Positions 22,948-35,025 of a stretch of 64,000 nt of DNA are shown here, one piece after another; positions within the stretch are counted from its first letter, which is position 1, and the number at the start of each line of letters is the position of its first letter. The notes under the pieces are model-generated. The model was not told the DNA's origin and did no database searches. It saw nothing but the letters and a program-made list of their open reading frames with translations. The translations under genes and the position numbers were made by a program. The stretch is from Knoxdaviesia capensis. Lineage: Eukaryota > Ascomycota > Sordariomycetes > Microascales > Gondwanamycetaceae. Location of the stretch: positions 310,001-374,000 of the forward strand of contig LNGK01000005.1 of NCBI GenBank assembly GCA_001510575.1, given 5' to 3'.

Positions 22948-25256
22948 ATGGTCTCATTACCTAAGATCGGAAACTGGTCATCCAACTTGCCGGGCCATTC
23001 ATCCATCCCCGACTCGGCCCCCGGCTCGCCGCTCCCGTCCGCTTCCACCGCCAAACTCGTCGACGACCGCAAACGCCTGCTAGCCGAGGAACAGGCCCGC
23101 GAGAAGGAGGCGAAGGCCCGCGAGAAGGAGCTGAAGGCCCGCGAGAAGGAGCAGAAAGCCCGCGAGAAGGAGGAGAAAGCTCGCGAGAAAGAAGAGAAGG
23201 CCCGCCTCAAGAAAGAGCGCCAGGACGAAAAGGACCGCCTCAAGCACGAGGCCAAGCAGGCCAAGCAGGAGATCAAGCTCAAGAAGGAGCGCGAGAAGGG
23301 GACGCAAAGAAACTCGTTGAAGGAGAGTCTGACCGGCTCCGGAGGCGTCAAACCCGCTCCGGCCACTCCCACCACCCCCGCAACCACCACTACAACTTCA
23401 ACCACAGCCACCGGCACCACCAGTGCAACCACCGCCACAACCGGAGCCACCACCGCCGAAAGCCCAGCTTCCGTCCGGGCAGTCGTCAACGACGGCGGTC
23501 CCGTCAAAGACCCGCTCATCGACACGCCGATCGCCCGCGCCTTCACCACCACGCCCCTGGCCGGCCCCAGTGTAGTCGACTCGCTGATCGACGACATCAA
23601 CGCGCCGCCGCCGCCCGCCGCCGCCGACTACAACCGCAGCTTCCAGATGGGCGCATCGTTCTCGGAGCCCGTGGACCCCCGCCGCTCCCGCTCGCGCCAC
23701 CGCAGCGACCTGACGCGCCAGCCGCCGCCGTCCCGGCGAGGCTCCGACCCGGAGCGCCAGTACCTCAACATGCAGTACGACCCCGAGCTGCAGCTGGTCG
23801 ACCTGCTGCACCGCATCGACCTCCTCGTCGAGCGCATCAACCCCACCCCGGTGCCGCCCGGCAGCATGCGCGTCAGGCACACGTTCGACGACCTGTCCGC
23901 CATCGTGCGCCAGCTGCGCAAGGACAAGGGCCTGCTCGCCGGAGACCTGTACAACCTGAAGGCCGACCAGGCCGGGCTGGTGGCGCGGCTCACCGAAGAG
24001 TTCGATGCCCGCGAGCGCGAGCTCAAGGCCGACCTCGTCGGCAAGCTGAACGACATGCAGATGATGGAGGCCGAGATGGACCGCACGCTGCAGCAGGTGC
24101 GCAAGGACCGCGACGCCGCGCTGGAGCGGCTGCGCCAGCAGCACAAGCTGGAGACGTCGCGGCTGGTCGACGAGAACAGCACGCTGCGCTCGTCGCTGCT
24201 CGGCGGGTCGACCCGCACCGACGTGCACTGGACCGACGAGATGCTGCGCATGGCGCTCGCCGGCCTCAAGAGCCTGGTCGACACCATGGCCACCCCGCAC
24301 AAGCCGCTGATCGACAACCTCGACACCTTCGCCGCCGAGGTCGACCACTCCGGCTTTCTCGCCCGCCACAAGGCCCGCTTGCCGCCCCGTGGCGGTCCGC
24401 GCGGAGCCAACGGCGCCGGCCAGGACTCCGCTGCCCAGTCCGCCGAGTCGCTGCAGTACTTCCTGCTGCGGTCGGCCCTGTGGAAGGTCGTCATGGCTGA
24501 TTTCTTCTCGGTGCCCTTTGGCTTCGGTGCCCTGGGCCAAGAGGGCCCCGGCCGCGACGTCCTCACAGATGCAATCGATGCCTGGCAAGGCTCAATCAGC
24601 CAGGCCCGCGGGATCCCGGGTCCAGAAACACCCCCAACCACCGGTAAGCAGCCATCTGTGCCACAGCCACTTCAATCTCGTGACTAACTCAGCGTTGAAC
24701 ATCTCTAGCCCAAGAACTCCGAACCATCTTCCGCAACAACGGCCCCGCCAACTCATGGCGCTCGGCCCTCTTCCTCTCCATCCTGACCGCGGCGCGGGTG
24801 GCCGGCGACGACGGCTCCGACACGCACGTGCCGGCCGCCGCGCGCTTCTCGTCGCCCGCCATCCACAACTGCACGCAGAACCTGCTCTTCATGCTCTCGC
24901 GCTTCTCGTCGACCGCCGCCGACGCCTACCTCTCGTCGTCGCCCAGCCCCGCCGCCGTCGCGCTGCGCGCCCAGGCCGAGAACATCGCCGCCGCCGCCTT
25001 CGAGCTCGCCCTGCACTTCGGCGCCCACCCCGCCGAGCTCGTGCTCACCCGCGGCGAGCACATGGACCGCGCCATTGCCAAGGACGGCCACTGTCGCCCC
25101 GTCGGCGTGTACGTCGACCCTGGCGACCCGTTCGAGGTCGATATCACGGTGGCCCCCGGCCTGTTGCGTGTCGGCGACGGGCGTGATCGCGATCAGTTGA
25201 AGCCGCTGTTCCTGATGGCGTACGACGCGGTACCAATGCCGACGTCGTATCTATGA
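22948..25256 (+). CDS. Uncharacterised coiled-coil protein with KAREKE repeats
   Basis: Two exons (22948-24643 and 24709-25256) give 747 residues. The intron has a GTAAG donor, a CTAAC branch near 24683 and a CTCTAG acceptor. I choose the ATG at 22948 because of its GCCATGG context; the 53 upstream in-frame residues are low-complexity leader-like sequence. A strongly charged helix of repeated (K/L)AREKE units covers about residues 45-115, followed by a Thr-rich tract near 145-170. A second coiled coil is at about 335-420. The C-terminal 300 residues are more globular (LQYFLLRSALWKVVMADFFSVPF and the second exon, ending FLMAYDAVPMPTSYL). I recognise no named domain. The charged coils suggest a structural or scaffold protein, which is inference only. 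Confidence 0.88.
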
Positions 25257-26163
25257 GTGCTGGAATGTTGGGCTTGCTTGAACCGATCGTTTGTCTTTTT
25301 CTTTTCTGTTTCTGGCGTCCGCATTCACGTTCTTTGGCGTCAAAGAATCTGTGTAACTTAACCACTGAGATATAAGCGAGCATGTTCCATGACGAAGGGG
25401 GGAAAAAGTCTCTTTCCATCTATTTTCTCGTCGTCTTCTTTATTCTTGGCTTCATCCGGCAGCGATCGGCGCCGTTGCAGTGAGGCGAGAAGGTGCAAAC
25501 TGGCGATAGGTGATCATGATGATGATGAATGATATGTTCGCGTGTTGTTTTCTGTATCTCTCATTTCTTCAGTCTTCAAGTCAAAACTCTTGAAATTCTC
25601 ATTTATCTTGTCTGTCGTCTAATTATGGTTGTAGTTACATAATATATCCATTCGCTCCTTCCTTCAATCTACCGGACCGGCCCGGGCTTTGCATGCCGGG
25701 CTTGGCGTTTCAATCATGGCAACTCCGTTCCGTTATTGTGGGGATCCCGGACCGTCAGAAATAGTTTCCGACGACGACACCAGAGACTTCCGTCCCCGTG
25801 AAAGAAGCAAGCAGGGAGTAGAGTGAAAACGTTGCAATTGGTACAGCAAGCTGCGTGGATATGATAAGCAAGAATAATAACTTCCAAAATATTAAGCCTC
25901 CAAGAAAACTCAGTAAAACGCTCTTTGAATTGTTCTTCACTCATCCGCTCATAAACTTCATGTCCTCAAGCTGCGTGGATATGAAAAGCAAGAATAATAA
26001 CTTCCAAAATATTAAGCCTCCAAGACAACTCAGTAAAACGCTCTTTGAAATCAGGTTCTTCACTCATCCGCTCATAAACTTCATGTCCTCCAGTGATCAG
26101 TTTGTTTAATTCCGCCTCCTTCCCCCCTCCCCCTTCAAAAAACACCCCCTCATTAAATTAAAG
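25257..26163. other. Convergent spacer with a 110-bp duplication
   Basis: This region lies between the 3' ends of two converging genes. It holds a tandem duplication at about 25857-26090 and no supported gene. Confidence 0.7.
25857..26090. repeat. Tandem duplication, 110-bp period, two copies
   Basis: The block starting CAAGCTGCGTGGATATGA is repeated with offset 110 and only a few substitutions plus one small insertion (TCAGG-like, near 26050). Both copies end with CATGTCCTC. Confidence 0.9.
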
Positions 26164-28644
26164 TCAAGCCGTGGCGGCAATCAGGACATCTTCCTTGACG
26201 TCCTCTGCAACTTCCTCCTTGACGCTCTCTATCGCAGTCGTCTTCTCGGCCTCTTTGGTAGGGACGGGCGAGATCGACACCGGCATGACAATCGGCGGGG
26301 CAATCTGGGCCGGGGTCTGGAAGATATGCACCGACTTGCTCTCGCCCTGGCGCTCATTCGCGATTTTCAACAGCACCACAGCGCGCTTCGTCGTCGCCAG
26401 CTCGAACCACGTCACCACGAGCTCGGGCGTCAGCACACCCGGCATGTACGACGCGGCGAGCAGGCCGGCAAGCTGCGGCCGCGTGGCGGTGACGGCGGTG
26501 CCGTTCGGCGTGAGCCGCTTCGCGTGCGTGTCCAGCTGGCGCAGGTCGTCGATGGCCTCGAGCCACTCCTGCGACGAGAGCATGGTGGCCAGGATGCCGA
26601 CGACGACCTTCGCGTGCTCGACGTACAGCGCCCACAGCAGCTGCACCCAGCACAGCTTGACCGGCAGGTTCTTGTTCAGCCGCCGCGCAAGGTGGCTGCC
26701 AAAGTCGCGCACGCCGGCGCCGTGCACCGCCAGCAGCCGCGGCTCCATCTCGCGCACGAACACGTCGTCCTCGCGCAGGCTCTGCAGCAGGCACGTCGTG
26801 TACAGCTCGTACGAGCACGCCCGGACCGAGCCGATGGCCGCGGCCAGGCTTGCGCGGAACGAGTCCGGCCGCGCCGACCAGAACTTCGCCTCGTCGCTTG
26901 CGCTCGCCGCCGTGGCTTCCCCGACGCCGGCAAACAGCCGCATCAGACACTGGCGCAGGCGCACCGTCGATGCGGACTCGGTCGACCGATCGTACGGGTT
27001 CGCGAGGGACTCCAGTCGGTTGAGCAGCGCATTCAACGCTTGCTCGGTCGGGCAAGACACAATGAGACTGCGCAGTTCCGTCGGTATGAACGGGACGACA
27101 GCAAACGAGTCCCCGATGGACTTGTAGACCTTCAGGAGCTCTCTCGCACTTCTTTCGATCGGTGAAAACGAAAGCTGGTGGCTCGACAGCGCGCGAATGA
27201 ACTCTTCCCGGATCATCAGGATGATCTCGTACGCCGAGCGTGCCAGGCTGGGCATGATGAACCGGTCGTAGGCGTCCTGCATATCCGCAGAGAGGTTTAT
27301 CGGTCGGTCAGTGCATGAGAGCGCATTGACGAGCTGGGCCCAGCGATACTGCGTGCTCTCTTCTCTGTTCTGCGACCGACAGATCGCCTGCAGGAGGCTG
27401 CAGGTGGTCGCGTTTCCGCCAATGCCCCACCGGACGATGGTCTCCGCAGCCGACATATTGTCGGGGTCCTGTGAGCCATTGTTGCTTTCCAAGTCTGAGC
27501 TTTCGATTGGGAATGTGCATTCATCAACCACAGTGCAGATGAACAGGTCCACGGCCTCCATGCGATTAGACAGGCAATCGTCCAGGAGCGAGAGCTTCGC
27601 ATTGAGAACCCTCGCCGTGCTGGCCAGTTCCTTGCCACCGACCCTGGGTCGGATGCCGGTAGGAACGCATTGAGCCAACGACGGCATGACATTCGGGCTC
27701 TCGAGCTGCAGGAGATTGTGCAGCTTCGTCCGCTGGTTTATGTCCAGGTATCGTTTGGTATTGGCCCAGAGGTGGAGGCGGTTCACATTCGGCGCCCAGT
27801 TGGCGTACAGGCTGAAGTCGGGGAACAATGTTGCCAGGAGCGTCATCGACGCGCCGCCCACCACAAACCGGGGCTTCCGTGTCGGCATGCGGGCCAACCA
27901 CGCCACAGATACGTACGCGTGGTACAGGTCGTCGCCATCCAGGTAGCTCTGCAGCCGTTGTGTCCACTTCTGCGTGAAGTTGCACTCGGCCAGCACGCCG
28001 GTGACCATGCTCATCGGCAGGATCGACGACCGCGGCATGTTGTCCGCCTCCCAGATGATGACATCCAGCGAACTGAACGTCGTCGGCGGCAGGGTCCCCG
28101 CGCTGCCGCCCGCCACCAGCGTCAGCAGCTCGCGGCACATGGTGGCCTCGACCTCCGTGACCACGTTCTTGTTCATGGCGCGCGCCGCCGCCACACACCG
28201 CAGGTACATGACGCGCGGCATGCCCGGGAACTCCCGCACGCTCTTGACCATGTCGACGCCGGCATTGGCCTGCGCGGCATCGAGGCACGCCACCACGGCG
28301 CCGGCATGCGCAGCGCACTGCGCGGACGCGTGCGGGCTCGCAAGCGCCACGTGCTCCTGGATCAGCGCCAGCAGCCGCCGGTCGCAGTCGTCGGAGCGCC
28401 GCGCCACACCCTTCCACGCGGTCTTCATCAGGTTGGTCGTGGCGCTCGTGGCCTGCGCTATGGCCATCGACGACGGTTCGGTGCCGGCATCCGGAGGCGG
28501 CGCCACCAACGACGTGACGGCGTCGATCTCACGGTGCCACGGGATGTTGGGGTTGCGGTTGGGACGGAAAATGTCCCGCAACGGCCTCGGTTTCATCGCG
28601 GAGGCGTGGGCACGACGTTCGGGGGATCTGGTGTTGGCCGGCAT
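26164..28644 (-). CDS. Intronless protein of 826 residues, family not recognised
   Basis: This is one uninterrupted frame with GC-rich third positions like its neighbours. It starts MPANTRSPERR; a second Met at residue 17 is possible. A TATATA box lies at 28795-28800, about 150 bp upstream. The protein looks mostly helical and soluble, without signal peptide or clear membrane spans. Residues about 110-460 are rich in Ala/Leu helices with scattered Trp and Cys. The last 70 residues are Pro/Val/Glu-rich and probably disordered. I see no catalytic motif or known repeat. The length and steady codon use argue for a real gene, but it may be lineage-restricted. Confidence 0.82.
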   Translation of the reverse strand: MPANTRSPERRAHASAMKPRPLRDIFRPNRNPNIPWHREIDAVTSLVAPPPDAGTEPSSMAIAQATSATTNLMKTAWKGVARRSDDCDRRLLALIQEHVALASPHASAQCAAHAGAVVACLDAAQANAGVDMVKSVREFPGMPRVMYLRCVAAARAMNKNVVTEVEATMCRELLTLVAGGSAGTLPPTTFSSLDVIIWEADNMPRSSILPMSMVTGVLAECNFTQKWTQRLQSYLDGDDLYHAYVSVAWLARMPTRKPRFVVGGASMTLLATLFPDFSLYANWAPNVNRLHLWANTKRYLDINQRTKLHNLLQLESPNVMPSLAQCVPTGIRPRVGGKELASTARVLNAKLSLLDDCLSNRMEAVDLFICTVVDECTFPIESSDLESNNGSQDPDNMSAAETIVRWGIGGNATTCSLLQAICRSQNREESTQYRWAQLVNALSCTDRPINLSADMQDAYDRFIMPSLARSAYEIILMIREEFIRALSSHQLSFSPIERSARELLKVYKSIGDSFAVVPFIPTELRSLIVSCPTEQALNALLNRLESLANPYDRSTESASTVRLRQCLMRLFAGVGEATAASASDEAKFWSARPDSFRASLAAAIGSVRACSYELYTTCLLQSLREDDVFVREMEPRLLAVHGAGVRDFGSHLARRLNKNLPVKLCWVQLLWALYVEHAKVVVGILATMLSSQEWLEAIDDLRQLDTHAKRLTPNGTAVTATRPQLAGLLAASYMPGVLTPELVVTWFELATTKRAVVLLKIANERQGESKSVHIFQTPAQIAPPIVMPVSISPVPTKEAEKTTAIESVKEEVAEDVKEDVLIAATA

Positions 28645-30542
28645 CCAGGTTCCTGCTGTCGTCTCCGGCCGAGAGGTCTCAGAGGGAGCAGCAACCAGCA
28701 GCCACGGCCTGTGACGACCAGAAGTCCGGTCGGAAACCCCAGCGATTTATAGTTCTTGGTGAGCCGAGAGTCGATTTGAAAAAAAAGACGGGTGTATATA
28801 TGAGAAACAGTATAAGCACTCTCTGCCGTATATATCAGATCGTTATCGGGAATCAAGGCGGGGTGGCTCGGTGTTGGAGATTTATCGACTGTGTGGCGTC
28901 AAGGTCGAGTGAGGTGCTTGGAAGCCTTCAGGGCTGGAGAATGTGACGGCTTAACAGGAATATAGTTAAGGAAGAAAGAGAAGATTCATGCGGGATGGGT
29001 ATATGGAGCCCTAAAACCAGGCAAAGACAGTGTAATTCGACAGTCAAACAAAAAAATCGGGAAGATTGAGGCACAGAAGTCCAAGGAGAACACCGAGAAA
29101 GAGCACGCGGTTGGCCGATGAGAGCGAAAAGATACAAAAGACAAAAAGAGAGAGAGAGGAACTGAAAGTGGGATTTCCGTCCTGGGGTAGCAGCAGCTAA
29201 AACTGAATGTACTTTCACCCCCAAGACGGAGGAGGGGAGGAGGCATCGCCTGTTCCTTTTGGGTGCGGCTGAGCTCAAGGGCCCGGCCTCTAGGGTTATA
29301 CCCACGTTCTGCCCCGTTTGTATGCGCCCGATGCCTAGAGAGGATTGATTGCTCCAGCTGGCCGAGAGGGCTGTGTGAAGCTTTGTTCGGAGTGGCTGTG
29401 GCTCTGATATGCTTTTGCCAAGAGTGGGGAGAGTGAGAGGCCACAGGGGACAGGATTTGATGGAATTTACCGAGTATCACCACCCAAGCACATTGGGACT
29501 TGAGTACCTACACGCACACAGCTCGATGCTGTTGAATTGCGCAGTTGATACAAAGAGTTCTTCCTAGATATCCACAGAATAGAAATGATCAACGAAGAAA
29601 ATGACAGGGTCGGTGTAGTGAAGGAATGGCGACGAGCGAGGGGGAGGAGAGATACAGGAACCTCCATGCAAATACATCCAAATATCATGCCGCTGGTATG
29701 GAAGTCGCATGCTCAAAAGGGTCTTCCTTAGCCAGGTTCTCACAAGATGTTCTCCACGGGCTGCTGCAAATGGACCTGAACCAGACATCGTTGCATCACA
29801 ACGGGAACACAGGGTGTAGGTCGTAGAGGCTATTTTCAAGTGTGGCTTTCTGTTTTTGAGGCCTATTCTCGGCTAGTAGCACTCCAGTTTAGAGAACCAG
29901 GTCCTCCCAGCAAGATTTGGCCCTCGGTCTCTCTGTCAGTGCTCCTATTGTCCTACCATCCCTGGAGGACTCCCCCAACAAGGCCGGCGCTTAGGGTGTC
30001 GCGATATCCTTTAGGGTTAGGGTCGTGTCAACCTAGGTCTCAACCTAATTGAGATAGCATCCACAATGCCTTAATTTCGCGAACTACCGGCGAGTCAAGG
30101 CACATTTCGTGCCTAATAAATGTCACTACATCCGATACAACTCTCAACCAAATAGTACATTTCTGTTACAGCCAGTGGCCAACTCAAGAACCACGTCGGC
30201 TTCAGCGTATCGGGCAGCTGTCCGTTCACCGGCTGCAGGAATCTTCACGGTCCTCAGTATGTATGCATGTTGTAACGTTTCTTTCTTGTATTTGTCCCCG
30301 ACAGCCAACATGTAGCCTCTCATGTGGCCATCCATGAAGATCAGCAAACACGACCGCCTCTATATACTGTGGCATGCGATCAAACGAGGGATATGATATA
30401 GGTACACAGACGGCAGGTAAAAGCCCGGCCATCTACAGTTTGAATCTGTGGCATTTGCGAATTCCACCTCCTTGCAACCCAGAATCGCCGCTATCTTTCA
30501 GTGGTATCGCTCTCCATTCCCTTATCATGGCACTCCAGCAGT
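28645..30542. other. Spacer, no gene seen
   Basis: It holds the upstream region of the 826-residue gene (TATATA at 28795-28800), a telomere-like TTAGGGTTAGGG at 30011-30022, and short open frames without domain or codon support. The last bases are the 3' flank of the complex I subunit gene. Confidence 0.6.
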
Positions 30543-30880
30543 TCACTCGTCATCGTAGCCCTTGAGCTCTTTCCGGGGTCCCGTAGGCACTGTACAGATA
30601 CGATTTGTTAGAAATACCACAGAAAGACAACAATAGCCAATCCACCCCGATTCCCATAGCTACCTAACACAGAAAACAAAGAAGACCTACCGGGATATGT
30701 CAAGGGAACCGGCGGCGCGTCAACATCGCCGAGGTAGTGGCGCACCGGGGGCACAACAGCCAGAGTCAGAGGGCCGGTCGCGCCAAGAACCACCGACCAC
30801 AGGTACGCCGGCCTCTCCCGCGCCGCCCAGCGGATGTAGCGGACCGGGGTAGCCCAGAAGTGAGGCGACGCAGCGGACAT
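30543..30880 (-). CDS. nuo-9.5: NADH:ubiquinone oxidoreductase 9.5 kDa subunit (NDUFA3-like)
   Basis: This small accessory subunit of mitochondrial complex I sits in the inner membrane. Two exons (30691-30880 and 30543-30589) give 78 residues. The intron is 30590-30690, GTAGGT to CAG, phase 1. The protein starts MSAASPHFWATPVRYIRWAA, has one membrane helix (about residues 25-45, YLWSVVLGATGPLTLAVVPP), and ends with the family block LTYPVPTGPRKELKGYDDE. Length and this C-terminal block fit fungal NUO-9.5. The second exon codes for only 15 residues. The gene is divergent from WBP1, with 611 bp between the start codons. Confidence 0.93.
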
Positions 30881-31491
30881 TTTTGAAAGATCGGATTCGG
30901 GGTGGAAAGGGTGTTCGGCGGTTCGCGGGTGTGTTTTCGGATGGGTTCGTCGGGAAGGACTGCGGGAAGAAGGTGTCAGCGACGGGATATATCGGTGGAC
31001 CGGGATCAATTGGTCGGAAAGAAGTCACATACAAACCCCAATTGCGGATGAAATGGCTTGCGATTCTGCGTTTGTGATTTTCTCGTCTCTGGAGATTCGC
31101 ACCATAAAACTAAAGCCAAGCACCAATCCAAAGCTTAGAAAACTCTCGATGGTGATTTGGAGGTCGGATGTGTATCGGGTCAACAACGGTTAAATCCCGG
31201 CGAAGCGCCCCACCTCGCAAGCTCTCGACAATTGTCAAGTTAGCTTTGGCGACGTATGCCAAAATATTATATGGGAAATCCTCACTGTATAGCTTCACTT
31301 TCCACGTCTTCCTCAATTCACCACCTTTTTTACTTCTTTACGACATCAATTGGTGGATGAATTCTGTGCCGCTACCCGTCCCTGTGATTTCTTGACTTGG
31401 ACATCATTGTAGAGGGTAACTTCATATTCTTCAATTGCCTTCTTCCTTTCTAATTTACCCTCGTCATTCCACTGCTTCCTCCCACCACATA
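30881..31491. promoter_or_regulatory. Bidirectional promoter between nuo-9.5 and WBP1
   Basis: This 611-bp region separates two divergent start codons. ATTGG (CCAAT on the minus strand) lies at 31009-31013, and CCAAT at about 31122-31126. A GATATATC word lies near 30986. CCAAT boxes are bound by the HAP/NF-Y complex in fungi; use here is inferred. Confidence 0.5.
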
Positions 31492-33131
31492 ATGCGTTTC
31501 TCTCTTACAGGAGGCTTGGCCCTCTTGTGTGCTGGCGTAGCCCAGGCCACCAGCTCTTCGGGAAACAGACTTTTGGTGCTTGCAGATACCGTTGAACAAA
31601 GAGAGCCCTATTCTTTGTTCCTAAGTGACCTTGCGAGTACGTCTATATATCCATCTCCCATCTTATAGGCCATGGCCTGTCTGGTGCTAACTGCAGCAAC
31701 TCTCTGTTGAATAGGCCGAGGATACCAAGTCAATGTCCAACCTCGTCAATCCGACTCTCTGACTCTCTTCCAGTTTGGCGAGAGAGTATACGATCACATC
31801 CTCATCCTCCCCAGCGACACCGAGAAGAGTAAGTGCAACTAGGATGTCTCCTTCGCCAGACCGGCCCGCTAACTGGACACCGGTTCCCGAACGTTTCTAG
31901 TCCTCGCGAAGACCATCACACCGAAGAACCTCGTCGACTTCCTCAATGCCGACGGCAACATCTTGATGGCCCTCTCGGGCGGCTCGCAGGTCCCCGTGCA
32001 GACCGCCGCCTTCCTGAGCGAGCTCGACATCACCCTCCCCGTCGAGCGCCGTGGCTCGCTGGTCGACCACTTCCACTACGACCGAACCGCGGCCACCGAC
32101 ACCCACGACGTCCTCGTGCTCCCCACCCCCAGCAAGCTGCGCCCCGGCATGGCCAACCCGTTTGCGCCGTCCAAGAACGCCGACACCAGCGTCCTGGCCG
32201 TCGCCCACGCCATCCCCCACATCCTGGGCAACGGCCCCCTCCTGACCCCGATCCTGCGTGCCCCCGACAGCGCCTACAGCTTCGAGCCGGAGTCGCAGGC
32301 CGACGGCATCGACCCCGCCGAGCTGTTCGGCGCCGGTAAACAGCTCGCCGTCGTGTCGGCCATGCAGGCGCGCAACTCGGCGCGCTTCACCCTTGTCGGC
32401 TCCGCCGAAATGCTCTCTGACAAGTGGTTCAAGGGCAAGGTCAGCCCCGTCGGTGACAACCGGAAGCCCGTCGCTACCGCGAACCGGGAATTTGCGAAGA
32501 GACTCAGCGGCTGGACTTTCCAGGAGATCGGCGTTTTGAAGGTCAATTCCATTGAGCACCGCCTGATTGGCAAGGACGCTCAGGATACCGACGAGGTCAA
32601 CCCGACTCTGTATCGGATCAAGAATGAAGTGGTACGTGTATCCTGCTTTTCCCCAGGTTTCTCCAATTATGCATTGCTAACACCTGGATTTCTTGCACTT
32701 AATAGTCTTACAACATCACGATGTCGGAGTACTCGTGGGACAAGTGGATCCCCTTCGTCGTCCCCGAGGGCGACGCCCTGCAGCTCGAGTTCTCCATGCT
32801 GTCGCCCTTCTGGCGCCTGAACCTGACCGCCGCGAAGACCAGCGACACCGAGACCCTGTTCACCACCAACTTCACGCTGCCCGACCAGCACGGCATCTTC
32901 AACTTCCAGGTCGACTACAAGCGGCCGTTCCTGACCTACATTGACGAGAAGAACACCGTGTCCGTCCGCCACATGGCCCACGACGAGTGGCCTCGCAGCT
33001 ACACCATCCCCTCGGCCTGGCCTTACCTGTCGGGTATCTCGGTCACCGTCGCCGGGTTCCTGGCTTTCAGCGCTCTGTGGTTGTACAGCAAGCCGGCCGA
33101 GGTGAAGGGAGAGACCAAGAAGACACGTTGA
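31492..33131 (+). CDS. WBP1: Oligosaccharyltransferase subunit WBP1 (OST48)
   Basis: This subunit of the ER oligosaccharyltransferase helps transfer the dolichol-linked glycan to Asn residues of secretory proteins. Four exons (31492-31636, 31715-31828, 31901-32631 and 32706-33131) give 471 residues. The protein has a signal peptide (MRFSLTGGLALLCAGVAQA), a luminal body with the family segments NRLLVLADTVEQREPYSLF, GRGYQVNV and YDHILILP, a later WDKWIPFVVPEG block, one C-terminal membrane helix (about 435-460), and a tail ending KKTR. The terminal KKxx is a dilysine ER-retrieval signal, as in the yeast protein. All three introns are short and GT-AG. The frame is intact, and length fits fungal homologues. 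Confidence 0.96.
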
Positions 33132-34450
33132 ATTCGTCTGTACATACACTGTTCATCTGTTTCAAGGACTGGTCAACTGTTCTTTATTTCTTTCTTTTTT
33201 CTAAAATAAAAGTCCGGATCCTTGTAGGTGGATCTGTCGAGGCGGGTAGCCGACTTCGACTTCCGTTCATCCGTCACCACTTTATCGGACTCTATCGGGT
33301 TCTTTTTCTTGTCTACGAGGAATGATTACTCCAAAAAACTGAGACGGCGAGCTTGGAACAGAGCTCTTGGTCATGGATCTTTCCATATCTTTCCCTCCTT
33401 TTGATGAGTGTTCGCCGTCTGCTCCTGTCTTTCTTATTCTGGTTTCTTTTTTTTTTTCTGGGTCTATAGCTAGAGAATACTGGAGCATGTGCTATTTTTT
33501 TTCTCATGGTTTTCTGTCTGTTCTGTATTTCGGTTGGTTTCGGCTTGCGTTTTCCGTTCGAGGGGGGTCGTATGTAGCAGTTTCGGAGAGGGAGCACAGA
33601 AACAATCAATGGCGGTGTGGCCGGATGGCTACATCTTTTGTACAACTAGAACTTGCGCAGTAACCCAACCCTCTGGTCGCCCGGGTTCTGCAGTTTCCCG
33701 TAAAAACTTGTCCGTTTAGTTCTGCATGTCGTGCCTGTCTGCATGTGATACCGGATAGAAATAGATGGAAAGTCTCGCCTGGAGGGTGAAAGGGGCAACC
33801 CTAACCCTAACTGGGTACTCTTCTCATCACTTTGAAGATACGATGCAAACTAACGTGGCACAGCGAAACGGACTTTGCTTGACAGTTTACCGAGCCTATC
33901 AGACTCGAGGACCACTAGTGAGCCTCTTCTACGGTGATCGTAGCCACATTTACGCCGATTTGAACAGCATTCTCAGCATCCACGGGGTAAATAGGGTAAC
34001 CACAGAGAGAAAACAGTGACGGGGAGACATACACATGCTGAACAACATAAACGCCAAAACGCCTGAACATCATATATTAATCACCGCATTTCACTGGGCA
34101 AAGAAGCAAAAGGCAAAAACAAACACTAGATATTGAAATATGTGGGAGTGTCACCTCACCAATGGGTGGCAGAAAGTTAGGGCAAGCAAGAAAAACAAAA
34201 AAAATCAAGGGGAAAGCAAAGGGCCAATCACTTGATAAGACACACAAAAAAAAAACACAAAAAAAACACTGCTACTTTGATACCCTCAGAAAAGCTCTCG
34301 TTGTGTTCTCATCAACAAGTCTTCGCCAAGCATGCAGAGCGGACATTTGGGAGTGCCCGGGAGTCTACAGGGGACTCCCTTCCTAGAGACCGGTAGAAGT
34401 TCGGTCAGCCTTTGTAGAGCACCCTAATGGGCACCCCCAAATGTCAGATT

Positions 34451-34571
34451 GGGACTCTGAGAGGTCGCCCTCCGGATCATATCCAAAGTGGTGGCCCCCC
34501 TCCCGCACACCGGCCGGGTGGGAAGAGGGCCACTTCGGTAGTGGTATCAGAGGGTCGCCTCCCAGAGTCCC
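34451..34571. repeat. Long imperfect inverted repeat (about 50-bp arms)
   Basis: GGGACTCTGAGAGG at the left end pairs with CCTCCCAGAGTCCC at the right end. Pairing continues inward with mismatches through CCACTT/AAGTGG words to a GC-rich inner part around ACCGGCCGGGT. Confidence 0.7.
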
Positions 34572-35006
34572 CGCGCGCAGGCTCTGCAGCGTGCAGGCAG
34601 AAGAACCTGTCTGCAAATTTGGCTATTTGGTCATTAATTTTGGTCATCATAGGGTGTAGCGTGTGGTGTCCTCCTTCCCCCGTCCCCAAAGCCACGGAGC
34701 CTGGCCCTCTATCCCCAGCTGGGCGGCTGTGGTCTCCCCCCCAATCCTTAAAGGCCACCTTGAGAAATCCGACTCAGATTGAAAACTATTACTGTAGGGT
34801 CACGGCCACTGCCAGACTCACCCGTAAAAGAGAGAGTCTGGGGCAGATGAAATCTGCCAGGGCTATCCGTACGAAGAAGACGTCATCACTGCCGGGATCT
34901 CGCAAGGTGTCAGAAAGGGCTGGGGTTGGGGAGACCCCCAGCCAGCCGCAGCAAAGAAAAACCTGTAGGGCCCGGTGACCAGCGAGCCCTCACCGAGCCC
35001 TACAGA

Positions 35007-35025
35007 CTGTCCCCGAGGGGGACAG
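35007..35025. repeat. Perfect 8-bp stem, 3-base loop
   Basis: CTGTCCCC and GGGGACAG flank a GAG loop, in the same unusual spacer segment as the longer hairpin. Confidence 0.8.

Noticed and set aside
27670..28752. Long plus-strand frame across the 826-residue gene
   Set aside because: It is a shadow of the minus-strand gene: Arg/His-rich with no recognisable motif.
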